From positions 1,074,316-1,138,315 of the forward strand of contig NZ_MRDH01000006.1 in assembly GCF_002008225.1 (NCBI RefSeq): 64,000 bases of DNA, in the 5' to 3' direction. The notes beneath the pieces are model-generated. The model had not been told where the DNA came from and did not search any database. It saw only the letters and a list, made by a program, of their open reading frames with translations. The stretch comes from Agrobacterium salinitolerans (lineage in GTDB: Bacteria > Pseudomonadota > Alphaproteobacteria > Rhizobiales > Rhizobiaceae). Position 1 is the first letter of the stretch. The number at the start of each line of letters is the position of its first letter. The position numbers were made by a program, and so were the translations under genes. This document shows, piece by piece, positions 16,655-25,639 of this stretch.

Positions 16655-18574
16655 TTGACCGGAATGCCACAGACACCATTGCTCGACCGGGTGAATTTCC
16701 CCTCCGATCTCAAGGAGATCGATGATCGCGACCTGCCGGAACTGGCGCGGGAACTGCGCGACGAGATGATTGACGCCGTGTCGAAAACCGGTGGCCATCT
16801 GGGGGCCGGCCTCGGTGTGGTGGAACTGACGATTGCCATTCACAAGGTCTTCAACACGCCGGAAGACCGACTGATCTTCGATGTCGGCCACCAATGTTAT
16901 CCGCACAAGATCCTGACCGGCCGTCGTGACCGCATCCGCACGCTGCGCCAGGAAAACGGGCTTTCCGGCTTCACCCGCCGTGCCGAAAGCGACTATGACG
17001 ATTTCGGCGCCGGCCATTCCTCCACCTCCATTTCCGCCGGTCTCGGCATGGCGGTGGCGGCAGGTCTCGAAGGCAGCGACCGCAAGGTGATCGCCGTCAT
17101 CGGCGACGGCTCGATGTCGGCGGGCATGGCGTTTGAGGCACTCAACAATGCCGGTGCGCTCGATGCGCGGCTGATCGTCATTCTTAACGACAACGATATG
17201 TCTATTGCGCCGCCGACCGGTGCCATGAGCGCCTATCTGGCGCGGCTGGCCTCCGGCCGCACCTATATGGGTTTTCGCGATTTCGGCAAGAAACTGACGG
17301 CCTATCTCGGCAAGACCATCGACCGCGCCATTACCCGCGCCGTGACCCATGCGCGCGGTTACGTAACCGGCGGCACGCTGTTCGAGGAGCTTGGCTTTTA
17401 TCACATCGGCCCGATCGACGGTCACTCCTTCGATCACCTTTTGCCGGTGCTGCGCAATGTGCGCGACAATCAGAAAGGCCCCGTCCTCATCCATGTGGTG
17501 ACGCAGAAGGGCAAGGGTTACGCGCCGGCGGAGGCTGCCGCGGACAAATATCACGGCGTCAACAAGTTCGACGTCATTACCGGCGCGCAGGCGAAAGCCA
17601 AGCCGAATGCGCCGAGCTATACCAGCGTCTTTGCCGAAGCCCTGATCCAGGAAGCGACGCTCGACGACAAGATCATCGGTGTGACGGCCGCCATGCCGAA
17701 TGGTACCGGTCTCGACAAGATGGCCGAGCTTTTCCCGGCCCGCACCTTCGATGTCGGCATTGCCGAACAGCACGCCGTCACCTTTGCGGCCGGGCTTGCA
17801 GCCGATGGTTACAAGCCGTTCTGTGCGCTTTATTCCACCTTCCTGCAACGCGGTTACGACCAGCTGGTGCATGATGTGGCGATCCAGAGCCTGCCCGTGC
17901 GTTTCCCCATCGACCGCGCCGGTTTCGTCGGTGCCGACGGCCCGACCCATGCCGGCTCCTTCGACACGACGTTCCTTGCCACCCTGCCCGGCATGGTGGT
18001 GATGGCTGCATCGGACGAAGCGGAGCTGAAACATATGGTCCGCACGGCGGCAGCTTACGATGAAGGCCCGATTTCCTTCCGGTATCCGCGCGGCGAAGGT
18101 GTGGGCGTCGAAATGCCTGTACGCGGCGAGATTTTGCAGATCGGCAAGGGCCGCATCATCAAGGAAGGCACCAAGGTTGCGCTGCTCTCCTTCGGCACAC
18201 GCCTTGCGGAATGCCTGGCGGCTGCCGAAGACTTGGATGCTGCCGGACTTTCGACCACGGTTGCCGATGCGCGCTTCGCCAAGCCGCTCGATCTCGATCT
18301 CATCCGCCAGCTTGCCAGCCATCACGAGGTGCTGGTGACTATTGAGGAAGGCTCCGTCGGCGGTTTCGGCGCGCATGTGCTGCATTTCATGGCCAGCGCC
18401 GGGTTGCTCGACCACGGCCCGAAGGTTCGCACACTGACCCTGCCCGACCAGTGGGTGGAACAGGCAAAGCCCGAGACCATGTATGCCAATGCCGGCCTCG
18501 ACCGGGCCGGCATCGTTTCCACCGTGTTCAATGCGCTTGGCCAGCGTCAGGCCGGCGTGGGATTTGCCGGTTAA
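16655..18574 (+). CDS. dxs: 1-deoxy-D-xylulose-5-phosphate synthase
   Basis: A 639-residue thiamine-diphosphate enzyme that condenses pyruvate and glyceraldehyde 3-phosphate, the entry step of the MEP isoprenoid pathway; the product also feeds thiamine and pyridoxal. Marks include [44 protein letters not shown], the ThDP motif [18 protein letters not shown], and the transketolase C-half [18 protein letters not shown] 16655, preceded by AAAGG, is the likely start (ATG 16664 also possible). The sequence closely resembles Agrobacterium Dxs as I recall it. Confidence 0.97.
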   Translation: MTGMPQTPLLDRVNFPSDLKEIDDRDLPELARELRDEMIDAVSKTGGHLGAGLGVVELTIAIHKVFNTPEDRLIFDVGHQCYPHKILTGRRDRIRTLRQENGLSGFTRRAESDYDDFGAGHSSTSISAGLGMAVAAGLEGSDRKVIAVIGDGSMSAGMAFEALNNAGALDARLIVILNDNDMSIAPPTGAMSAYLARLASGRTYMGFRDFGKKLTAYLGKTIDRAITRAVTHARGYVTGGTLFEELGFYHIGPIDGHSFDHLLPVLRNVRDNQKGPVLIHVVTQKGKGYAPAEAAADKYHGVNKFDVITGAQAKAKPNAPSYTSVFAEALIQEATLDDKIIGVTAAMPNGTGLDKMAELFPARTFDVGIAEQHAVTFAAGLAADGYKPFCALYSTFLQRGYDQLVHDVAIQSLPVRFPIDRAGFVGADGPTHAGSFDTTFLATLPGMVVMAASDEAELKHMVRTAAAYDEGPISFRYPRGEGVGVEMPVRGEILQIGKGRIIKEGTKVALLSFGTRLAECLAAAEDLDAAGLSTTVADARFAKPLDLDLIRQLASHHEVLVTIEEGSVGGFGAHVLHFMASAGLLDHGPKVRTLTLPDQWVEQAKPETMYANAGLDRAGIVSTVFNALGQRQAGVGFAG

Positions 18575-18616
18575 GCCCGGTCGAAGGAAATGACGGAGCA
18601 TTCGGCGTGACTGCCA

Positions 18617-18892
18617 TCACCCGCATACTCCATCACCGGAAAATCGGAAGCCATGGTCTTACGAACGCCCGGCACAACGGATTCCCGCAAAAACCTTCGC
18701 TGGATGCGGGCCGGAGATGATCTGCGAGGTTCCGTCGGCATTGTGACGCGCGCAGGCTCTTCCTTATTTCGTGTCGACGCACATGATTTTGCCGATGACG
18801 TCGCTCTTGATCTTGTCGGCGGAAAGCGTTTCCGCATAGGTAGCCGTGGAACTCGCCAGGACGGAAATCAGGACCGTAAAAAACATTCGCAT
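18617..18892 (-). pseudogene. Decayed small secreted-protein gene
   Basis: From ATG 18892, with ribosome site GGGAGA, the frame gives a signal peptide (MRMFFTVLISVLASSTATYA) and then ETLSADKIKSDVIGKIMC. It stops at codon 43 (18764-18766). The same frame then continues as recognisable protein (NADGTSQIISG, later FRFSGDGVCG), broken again at codons 78 and 92, with no frameshift. This looks like a roughly 100-residue secreted protein carrying nonsense mutations. A 42-residue secreted peptide could still be made. The family is not one I can name. Confidence 0.55.
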
Positions 18893-18909
18893 TTGCAGGT
18901 TCTCCCGAT

Positions 18910-19365
18910 TTAGTTCGACTTCATAAGCTCTTGATATATTGCCGTGACCTGATCGCCTTTCGACAGTTTTTCTAGCTCGTCATCGTAATAACCGCCGCCC
19001 TTGTCTTCGTCGCCGTTCCAGAGTGTCCAGTATTTTTTACCCTCTCTGTACCACGCCCAGCAATCCTTGCCTTTTTTGGTTGAACTGCCTTTGAGGTCCA
19101 TCAGCTCGTAACTTGCGCAAAGTTCATTTTCGCGGACAGACCATGTTCCGCTGGCGACGAATTCGTCGTTTTTCCCCACGAGCAGAAACGTGCCATCGGG
19201 CGAGAAGACAGCACGACTTCGGCGCCATTCGATCGTTTTACCAGAATAGATCGCCACAACCTCCTGCGACGTCAGTTTGACCGCCTGCTGAGGAAGATTG
19301 TCCGCAGTGGCCATGCCCCCGAAGAGAAAGGTCGCAATAACAAAAACAAAAGGATGTATTTTCAT
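18910..19365 (-). CDS. DUF995 secreted protein, paralogue 1
   Basis: A 151-residue protein with an N-terminal signal peptide ending near ATADN, then the DUF995 pattern: LPQQAVKLTSQEVVAIYSGKT, FSPDGTF, GTWSVRENELCASYE, KGKDCWAWYREGKKYW and a C-terminal KGDQVTAIYQELMKS. Two cysteines probably form a disulfide in the periplasm. Its function is unknown. ATG 19365 sits 6 bases after GGTGGAG; the upstream GTG 19377 lies inside that ribosome site. It shares much of its sequence with the next gene upstream, so the two are a duplicated pair. Confidence 0.72.
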   Translation of the reverse strand: MKIHPFVFVIATFLFGGMATADNLPQQAVKLTSQEVVAIYSGKTIEWRRSRAVFSPDGTFLLVGKNDEFVASGTWSVRENELCASYELMDLKGSSTKKGKDCWAWYREGKKYWTLWNGDEDKGGGYYDDELEKLSKGDQVTAIYQELMKSN

Positions 19366-19504
19366 TTTATTCTCCACCTAACTATCTATTTTTAAATATA
19401 AATTTTTGAAAAGCGGATTCCCACTCATTGGCGCACGCTATCCGTTTGCGGATGACTCTTTATCTTTTGCTCTCCAGCATCGTTCCGCCTGCATAGACTG
19501 CGCT

Positions 19505-19966
19505 TCAATTCGATTTTGCCATGATCTCCTGGTAACGCTTGGTGACCTTGTCGCCATTCGACAACTTTTTCAGCTCGCCGTCGTAATAGCCGCCGACTTT
19601 GTCCTTTTCTCCGCTCCAGAGCGCCCAGTATTTTTTTCCCTGCCTGTACCAGGTCCAGCAATCTTTGCCGGTGTGGATTTTTCCTTCCTTGAGGCTCTTT
19701 CCCTGAAATTCGGCACATACCTCGTTGTCGCGCGCCGACCATTTTCCCTGGCCGGCAAAATTCCCGCTTTTACCGACGATGAAATAGCTGCCATCCGGAG
19801 AGAAGTAAGCGTTGCTGCGGCTCCACTCACTGGATTTCCCGGCATAGAGAGCCTGCGCCTCCGCCTGAGTCAGCTTCATCGCATCCTTCGGAAGCCGGTC
19901 GGCCAAGGCCGTTGCGGAGAAACAACCAATTACAGTAAAAATTATAATCGATCTCGTTATAACCAT
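19505..19966 (-). CDS. DUF995 secreted protein, paralogue 2
   Basis: A 153-residue protein with a signal peptide (MVITRSIIIFTVIGCFSATALA) and the same DUF995 layout as its neighbour: LPKDAMKLTQAEAQALYAGKS, FSPDGSYFIVGKS, GKWSARDNEVCAEF, GKDCWTWYRQGKKYWALW and NGDKVTKRYQEIM. A strong ribosome site, GGAGGGAG, precedes the ATG. The 139-base gap to paralogue 1 could hold a second promoter. Role unknown; periplasmic by inference. A long opposite-strand frame overlaps it but is only an extension of the LuxR gene frame. Confidence 0.75.
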   Translation of the reverse strand: MVITRSIIIFTVIGCFSATALADRLPKDAMKLTQAEAQALYAGKSSEWSRSNAYFSPDGSYFIVGKSGNFAGQGKWSARDNEVCAEFQGKSLKEGKIHTGKDCWTWYRQGKKYWALWSGEKDKVGGYYDGELKKLSNGDKVTKRYQEIMAKSN

Positions 19967-20101
19967 TTTGACTCCCTCCAGATTGCGATGAGGAAGTCTA
20001 GCAGTGAAAAAATCAAAGCAGATACTCCCAATCGGGAGCGTTTTTTGAGATATCTAGGTTTATATCATAGCGTCATTCTGCCGATTTCGAGGAACGCAGA
20101 T

Positions 20102-21214
20102 ATGAACTCAAATAGATTATTGGAAATTTCCGATGAAATATCCTCTTCCATTCAAGCGGCAGCTGTAGGAGCGAGCTCGTGGAAGAATGTGTGTACAAAT
20201 TTCACGAAAGCTTTTCCTGGCTCTTATTCAGCACTCATAAGTCAAAGTTTCAGAAATCCCGACTTAAACCACGCCGTTTGCTCTGAACTGGAAGAAAGCC
20301 ACCTGAACTCCTTTCTCAACCATTATAGCAACATCAATCCCTGGCGTGCGTTTTGGCAAGGCGCGAGAAACGGGTCTATAATTGTCGCAGAAAGAGACGA
20401 TCCCGCAAGGCAGTACCATGGAAGCAGGTTCTACAATGAGTGGATGAAAGCTGTCGGAGACTTTGACGCCGCGGTAGGACTCCGTCTGCAAGTGGCAGAC
20501 GACGAGGTTATTTACCTGCCGGTTCACTTCTCCGCCAGCCTGTCGTCAACCTATGATTGGCAATTGGAAGCGGTGATGCAAAATACGCGCCGCTCGCTGA
20601 CGAACGCACTGGAAATAGCAACCTATATCCGGGATACCTCAAGCGGGATCGCCGCGAGATCGGCGCTTGTCAGTCTCGAAAACGTCATCGCTTTTGTCGT
20701 TGACGACCGGTTGAAGCTGAGGGAAGCAAATCAGGCTGCGACCGATGCATTTGTTCGCGATTTTCCTGTTGGATGCCGGCACAACGCGATTTCCTTTGCC
20801 ACACCGTCCGTGACAGCCTCTCTCACGAGATGCCTCAGAAACAGACCCCGTGATTTCGCCACCAAGTTGGTGATGCAAGCGGAAAACGACCGATGGCTGA
20901 TCGTCGTCAACCAGTTGCCCCAGCTTTCGGGATTTCTATTGGCAAGAGGGTGTGATCAGTTCCTTTTGCAGATGCGAAAGCTGACATCGCACAATGAGAC
21001 GCTGGATGGCGATATTCTTGTCCAAACCTATGGTCTGACACGCTCGGAACTCAGCCTCTGCAGAGCATTGGCGGCAGGGCTGCTGCTTGCCGATGCGGCG
21101 GCGGCCAATCGGATCAGTTATGAGAATAGTCGTCAGAAACTGAAATCCATATTCAGAAAGACCGGGATTTCTTCCCAATCGGATTTGAAATCATTGCTGC
21201 GCGTATTGAGCTGA
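20102..21214 (+). CDS. LuxR-family HTH regulator, tandem copy A
   Basis: A 370-residue putative transcription factor. The N-terminal two thirds resemble the PAS/GAF-like sensory region of rhizobial 'HTH regulators' (a NPWRAFWQ stretch, then FYNEWMKAVGDFDAAVGLRL). The last 65 residues form a LuxR/GerE helix-turn-helix: YGLTRSELSLCRALAAG, then SYENSRQKLKSIFRKTG and SQSDLKSLLRVL. ATG 20102 follows GAGGAACGC; the frame is open back to 19406, but that part is antisense to a DUF995 gene. Copy B, 107 bases downstream, is a close paralogue. The inducing signal is unknown. Confidence 0.82.
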   Translation: MNSNRLLEISDEISSSIQAAAVGASSWKNVCTNFTKAFPGSYSALISQSFRNPDLNHAVCSELEESHLNSFLNHYSNINPWRAFWQGARNGSIIVAERDDPARQYHGSRFYNEWMKAVGDFDAAVGLRLQVADDEVIYLPVHFSASLSSTYDWQLEAVMQNTRRSLTNALEIATYIRDTSSGIAARSALVSLENVIAFVVDDRLKLREANQAATDAFVRDFPVGCRHNAISFATPSVTASLTRCLRNRPRDFATKLVMQAENDRWLIVVNQLPQLSGFLLARGCDQFLLQMRKLTSHNETLDGDILVQTYGLTRSELSLCRALAAGLLLADAAAANRISYENSRQKLKSIFRKTGISSQSDLKSLLRVLS

Positions 21215-21321
21215 CGCCGCTTGGAGGCTTGGGGGCTTGGCGGGATTGAAGATTGCGACGATGCGGTCGATCGTAACCGCGTAGAGTCATACATATTGCC
21301 GTTCCGTCGATTTCGAGGACA

Positions 21322-22440
21322 ATGATGATGCTCTCAATAAATACACGCGATATTTCCGATGAAATCTCCTCTTCCATTCGTGAAGCAACTCTCGGATCTG
21401 GTTCGTGGAGCGATGTCTGCTTAAATTTTACGGAAGCTTTTCCAGGATCATTTGCCGCTATAGTCAATCAAAGCTTCATGCGTCCCGATTTAAGCTTAGC
21501 GGTTGCCATCGGCCTGGAAGAGAAACACTTGCATAGTTTCCTTAGCCACTACTGCCACGTCAATCCATGGCGTGGCTTTTGGCAATATGGCAGGAACGGC
21601 GCCATCGCTGTCTCGGAGCGCGATGATCCGACAAGCCAATACTTTGGCAGCGAGTTCTATAATGACTGGATGCGGCCTGTTGGAGATGTTGACGCCTCGG
21701 TGGGTCTTCGTCTGCAAGTGGCGGATGATGAGGTCAGTTACCTGTCGGTCCACTTCTCGGCCAGCCTGTCCTCGTCCTATGATCAGCAGCTGGAAGCGGT
21801 GATGCAAAACACGCGCCTTGCGCTGAAAAACGCACTGGAAATCGCGTCCTATCTGCGGGACACCTCGGGCAGGATCGCCGCGAAGTCTGCGCTTATCAGT
21901 CTCGGAAACATCATCGCTTTCGTCGTTGACGAGCGGCTGAAGCTGAAGGAGGCAAACCAAGTTGCGACAGAAGCCTTCGCCCGTGATTTTCCCGTGGGAT
22001 GCAGGCAAAATGCGATTTCCTTCACCACACCGTCCGTGACAGCCTCTCTCACGAAACGCCTCAGAAACAGACCCCGTGATTTCGCCACCAAGTTGGTGAT
22101 GCAAACGGAAAACGACCGATGGCTTATCACCGTAAACCAGTTGCCACGGGCTCCGGGAATTTTACTGGTGAGGGAACGCGAGCAATTCCTTGTGCAGATG
22201 CGCAGGCTCACATCGCAAAATGAGAGGCTGGATGGTGATATTCTCGCCCAGACTTATGGTCTGACGCCATCGGAGCTTGGCCTGTGCAGGGCCTTGGCGG
22301 CGGGACTAATGCTTGCTGACGCGGCGTCGGCCAATCGGATCAGTTACGAAAACAGTCGCCAGAAACTGAAATCCATATTCAGAAAGACCGGCGTTGGAAG
22401 CCAGTCGGATTTGAAAGCGCTGCTGCGGATTTTCGGCTGA
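21322..22440 (+). CDS. LuxR-family HTH regulator, tandem copy B
   Basis: A 372-residue paralogue of the preceding gene with the same layout: a sensory region with VNPWRGFWQ and FYNDWMRPVGDVDASVGLRL, then the LuxR helix-turn-helix starting at YGLTPSELGLCRALAAG. There are three consecutive ATG codons (21322, 21325, 21328); spacing from CGAGGAC favours the second or third. The middle and 3' parts are much closer to copy A at DNA level than the 5' part, suggesting gene conversion or uneven selection. The lyase gene begins 96 bases downstream on the same strand and may be its target (inference). Confidence 0.82.
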   Translation: MMMLSINTRDISDEISSSIREATLGSGSWSDVCLNFTEAFPGSFAAIVNQSFMRPDLSLAVAIGLEEKHLHSFLSHYCHVNPWRGFWQYGRNGAIAVSERDDPTSQYFGSEFYNDWMRPVGDVDASVGLRLQVADDEVSYLSVHFSASLSSSYDQQLEAVMQNTRLALKNALEIASYLRDTSGRIAAKSALISLGNIIAFVVDERLKLKEANQVATEAFARDFPVGCRQNAISFTTPSVTASLTKRLRNRPRDFATKLVMQTENDRWLITVNQLPRAPGILLVREREQFLVQMRRLTSQNERLDGDILAQTYGLTPSELGLCRALAAGLMLADAASANRISYENSRQKLKSIFRKTGVGSQSDLKALLRIFG

Positions 22441-22536
22441 CAGTTGTCACCACCCCTCCCAGCTGGGACGCGCGCACCGAGCCCTGTCTATGCGATATGC
22501 TTGCAATCTGGAAAACCCTACTTCACGGAGACGCCG

Positions 22537-23283
22537 ATGAAGCATTTCATCTTTTTTCTGGCCTTTTCGATCCTCCTACCCTCGTACAACATCCGTGCTG
22601 GAGGGTTCAGCAGTTTTGATCTTCAAACGGCCGGTAAATCTTACGCACATTCTCGATCGCGGGCACCGGATGGATCGGTTGCGGAACGCTTCGAACTGCG
22701 TTCCGGCGATTGCCCACAATCGACTGGCGATTGCCGAGCCGACCGGGAGCGTGTCGAAAAATCAGAACAACTGCCCGCATCCAGGGTTGGATCGGAGTTC
22801 TGGTACAGCTTTTCAGTGTTCCTACCATCGGACTGGCCATCAACTGGGCGGCTCACCACAAAGCTGGGGCAATTTCATCAGAAGGGCGACGGCAAACCTC
22901 CGGTGTTGTTTCAACTCGACGACCAGACTTATGAGTTTGAACTCGGCGATCCGTCCCGAAGGCAGGGCAACCCTATGAAACCCATCGGGGCCTTCAAGAA
23001 CATCAGGTTAAAATCGGCTGCGGCCATGAAAGGCAAATGGACGGATGTCGTCGTTCACGCCAAATGGTCAAGGAAAAACGACGGCTTTATAAAAGTGTGG
23101 GTGGATGGACGGCAAAAGGTAAATCTTACTGGCGCGAATGTAGATCGGGATCAGCCAGTTTACTTCAAGTACGGCATCTATCGGAGCTTTGTGAGTCGCG
23201 CGAAAAAGCCGTATCCGACACTTGTAGCATGGTACCGTAATATCAATCGTGGCGTGGCGAGGGCTGAAGTGGAGAGAAAATAG
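22537..23283 (+). CDS. Secreted polysaccharide lyase (heparin-lyase-I/glucuronan-lyase-like)
   Basis: A 248-residue exported protein. The signal peptide MKHFIFFLAFSILLPSYNIRA is followed by a beta-jelly-roll domain of the bacterial polysaccharide-lyase type: FWYSFSVFLPSDWP, then KLGQFHQKGDGKPPVLFQL, KWTDVVVHAKWS, and GFIKVWVDGRQKV. Related enzymes cleave uronic-acid polymers such as glucuronan by beta-elimination; the glycan here is unknown. ATG 22537 follows ACGGAG and starts the signal peptide; the frame is open upstream to 22444 without export features. It lies downstream of the LuxR pair and ends at a bidirectional hairpin. Confidence 0.72.
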   Translation: MKHFIFFLAFSILLPSYNIRAGGFSSFDLQTAGKSYAHSRSRAPDGSVAERFELRSGDCPQSTGDCRADRERVEKSEQLPASRVGSEFWYSFSVFLPSDWPSTGRLTTKLGQFHQKGDGKPPVLFQLDDQTYEFELGDPSRRQGNPMKPIGAFKNIRLKSAAAMKGKWTDVVVHAKWSRKNDGFIKVWVDGRQKVNLTGANVDRDQPVYFKYGIYRSFVSRAKKPYPTLVAWYRNINRGVARAEVERK

Positions 23284-23296
23284 GGCTTGCATAAGA

Positions 23297-23316
23297 TGGG
23301 GCGCAGAAGCGCCCCA
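23297..23316. terminator. Bidirectional hairpin between lyase and chemoreceptor genes
   Basis: TGGGGCGC-AGAA-GCGCCCCA is an 8-bp perfect stem with a tetraloop. On the plus strand it is followed by CAGTCTGTTTCTCTT, a moderately T-rich tail. It sits between two convergent stops. Confidence 0.7.
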
Positions 23317-23349
23317 CAGTCTGTTTCTCTTGATAGCTCAAAACCCGTC

Positions 23350-25371
23350 TCAGAACTCCGTCCAGTCCTGATCCTTGGCGGCCGGCGCTTCGGCCGCACC
23401 GCCGAAGGCGCGGGCGAGGCTCTGGCCAAGTGCACGGGCTGGCGATGCTACCGGCCGTGCGGTTGCGGAAGCCGGCTTGACCGGAGCCTTGCGGACCGGT
23501 GCGGCGGGCGCGGGCTGAAAGGCGGGCTTGGCGGAGGACTGGCGCGGCGCGGAATATCCTCCGGCACTGGCAACGGCAGCGCGCGCGCCGCCCATCCTGA
23601 ACTGGCCGAGCAGGCCGTTCAGCGCTTCCGCCTCGCGCGCCAGCGAATGGCTAGCGGCGGTCTGCTGTTCCACCATGGCGGCGTTCTGCTGCGTGCCCTG
23701 ATCCATCGTGTTCACAGCCGTGTTGATCTCCTGCAGGCCGGTTGCCTGTTCGCGGGAAGCGACGACGATGGCGCTGACATGGGCGTTGATCTCTTCGACT
23801 TCCGCCACGATGAGTTCCAGAGCCTTGCCGGTTTCATCGACCAGATTGACGCCGTTTTCCACCTGCTGGCTGGAGGCGCTAATAAGTGTCTTGATTTCCT
23901 TGGCGGCGTTGGCAGAACGCTGCGCAAGTTCGCGGACTTCCTGCGCAACCACGGCGAAACCCTTGCCGGCGTCACCGGCGCGGGCGGCTTCCACGCCGGC
24001 GTTCAAGGCCAGCAGGTTGGTCTGGAAAGCGATATCGTCGATGACGCCGATGATGTTACCGATTTCGCCCGAGGATTTCTCGATTTCGCGCATGGCGGCA
24101 ACCGCCTTGCGGACCACGACACCGGATTTCTCCGCACCGGCGCGGGCGCGCTGGACCAGATTGCCGGCATCTTCTGCGCCGCGGGCGCTGTCGCGCACCG
24201 TGGTGGTGACTTCTTCGAGCGCTGCGGCGGTTTCCTCGATGGATGCCGCCTGTTGTTCGGTGCGGCGCGAAAGATCGTCGGCGGCGGAGAGCATTTCCGC
24301 AGCACCGGCATTGATCGCGGCTGCATTCTCACCGACGGTGCGCAGCGCCTGCTGGAGTTTTTCGACGGCGCTGTTGAAATTCACGCGAACGGGATCGATG
24401 GCGGGCGCAAAAGGCGTCTCGATGCGATAGGAAAGATCGCCATCTGCGAGAGCGGCAAGGCCCTTGCCAAGCTCGGCGCTGGCAAAAGCGCTGGCGGCTT
24501 CGTCCTTGGCCTTTTCTTCCTCGTTGCGGCGGCGTTCAGCCTCTGTCGCGGAGCGCATGCGATCGGTCTCGCCGGCAAGGCGCGACTTTTCGAGACCAGC
24601 TTCCTTGAAGACAAGAACCGCCTTTGCCATCTTGCCCACTTCGTCTCCCCGATCCGTGGCGGGTACTTCCGTCGTCAGATCGCCATCGGCAAGCCGGCTC
24701 ATGGCCGCCGTCATGCCGACAATCGGCGTAACGATGGAGCGCGACAGCGCCCAGATAAGGGCGACGGCCAGAAGACCGGCAACCGCGCCGCCGCCCAGAA
24801 GCGCATATTTGAGGTGGAGCGCGGCTGCCTGCTGTTCTGCGGCGTAAGCGGCGGACAGACCGTTCAGCTGCTCCTTGATCTTGGCGGCGGAGGCGCGGAA
24901 GCCGTCGAGCTGGCCCTTGGCCTGATTGCGGCCGATCTCGATGATGTCGGAAATCGGCGCTTCGGTCGTCTTGCGCGCGGCAATCTGCGGTTCCGCCAGT
25001 TCCTTGAAGAAGACGGTCGCCGATTTTTCCATATCGTCAATGGATTTCAGAATTTCGGGCTCACCGGCGGCCAAAGTGCGCGCCTCATTCAGCTTCTTCA
25101 GCATGATATCGCGCTGAGCGAAAACATCACTATAGGTGCTATCGCTGCGAAACAACAGAAAGCCGCGCTGGTTAACGGCCTGCTCCAGCATGGCGGCCGT
25201 CGCACCATCCACGGCGTGCATGATGTTGTTGGTGCGATTGTTCTCAATCGCGATTCGCTCGCTCCCCAGCGTCTGCCAGAATACGACCGCGGAAGCGAGC
25301 AGGCACACGCTCATCAATGCACAGAAGGTGGCAATAAGCTTCAGGTTAATGGGGAGGTTTTTCAGCGACAT
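23350..25371 (-). CDS. Methyl-accepting chemotaxis protein (CHASE3-like sensor, double HAMP)
   Basis: A 673-residue chemoreceptor. It has membrane helix 1 near residues 10-33, a helical periplasmic sensor, membrane helix 2 (LLGGGAVAGLLAVALIWAL) near 190-210, two HAMP-like segments, and a long cytoplasmic signalling coiled coil with the hairpin tip EIGNIIGVIDDIAFQTNLLA. The extreme C-terminus reads DWTEF, an xWxxF pentapeptide of the kind that tethers CheR/CheB. ATG 25371 begins MSLKNLPINLKL; the longer frame start at 25431 is less likely. The 268 bases upstream, shared with tlyA, hold no gene. Confidence 0.92.
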   Translation of the reverse strand: MSLKNLPINLKLIATFCALMSVCLLASAVVFWQTLGSERIAIENNRTNNIMHAVDGATAAMLEQAVNQRGFLLFRSDSTYSDVFAQRDIMLKKLNEARTLAAGEPEILKSIDDMEKSATVFFKELAEPQIAARKTTEAPISDIIEIGRNQAKGQLDGFRASAAKIKEQLNGLSAAYAAEQQAAALHLKYALLGGGAVAGLLAVALIWALSRSIVTPIVGMTAAMSRLADGDLTTEVPATDRGDEVGKMAKAVLVFKEAGLEKSRLAGETDRMRSATEAERRRNEEEKAKDEAASAFASAELGKGLAALADGDLSYRIETPFAPAIDPVRVNFNSAVEKLQQALRTVGENAAAINAGAAEMLSAADDLSRRTEQQAASIEETAAALEEVTTTVRDSARGAEDAGNLVQRARAGAEKSGVVVRKAVAAMREIEKSSGEIGNIIGVIDDIAFQTNLLALNAGVEAARAGDAGKGFAVVAQEVRELAQRSANAAKEIKTLISASSQQVENGVNLVDETGKALELIVAEVEEINAHVSAIVVASREQATGLQEINTAVNTMDQGTQQNAAMVEQQTAASHSLAREAEALNGLLGQFRMGGARAAVASAGGYSAPRQSSAKPAFQPAPAAPVRKAPVKPASATARPVASPARALGQSLARAFGGAAEAPAAKDQDWTEF

Positions 25372-25639
25372 CGCAAACTCTCTCGGCGACCCGATGCCTC
25401 GAAGCAAGCGTCTGCGCTGCAACGGCCGCAATTTTGTGAATGGGAGGAGACGCCGTCATGGCAGGTTCCGGCGGCCGCACGGGCCGTGGGCACAAAGTGC
25501 AATACAAGCCTTTATATTGGATTAATCGAACATTCGGACTTTGCGGTGCAACATCCATGGAAGGCGACGGGCATCGCCGGTCCCTTTTCGCGATAAATCG
25601 CTTGCATCGGCGGGGTTTGGCGGTCATTGACACGGGACC

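Noticed and set aside
16454-18601. Open frame of 715 codons on the minus strand
   Set aside because: It is antisense to dxs, whose protein is unmistakable; the translation is His/Arg/Gly-rich without family features, a typical GC-rich shadow frame.
19406-20101. N-terminal extension of the first LuxR gene to 602 residues
   Set aside because: The extension is antisense to a DUF995 gene with a signal peptide and strong ribosome site; the paralogue starts at the position matching ATG 20102.
20092-20107. GAAC repeat upstream of the LuxR gene as a fourth LexA box
   Set aside because: The half-sites are separated by 8 bases rather than 7 and overlap the start codon, so it does not fit the pattern.
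23287-25596. Open frame of 769 codons on the plus strand
   Set aside because: Antisense to the chemoreceptor gene; composition is that of a shadow frame and no domain is visible.
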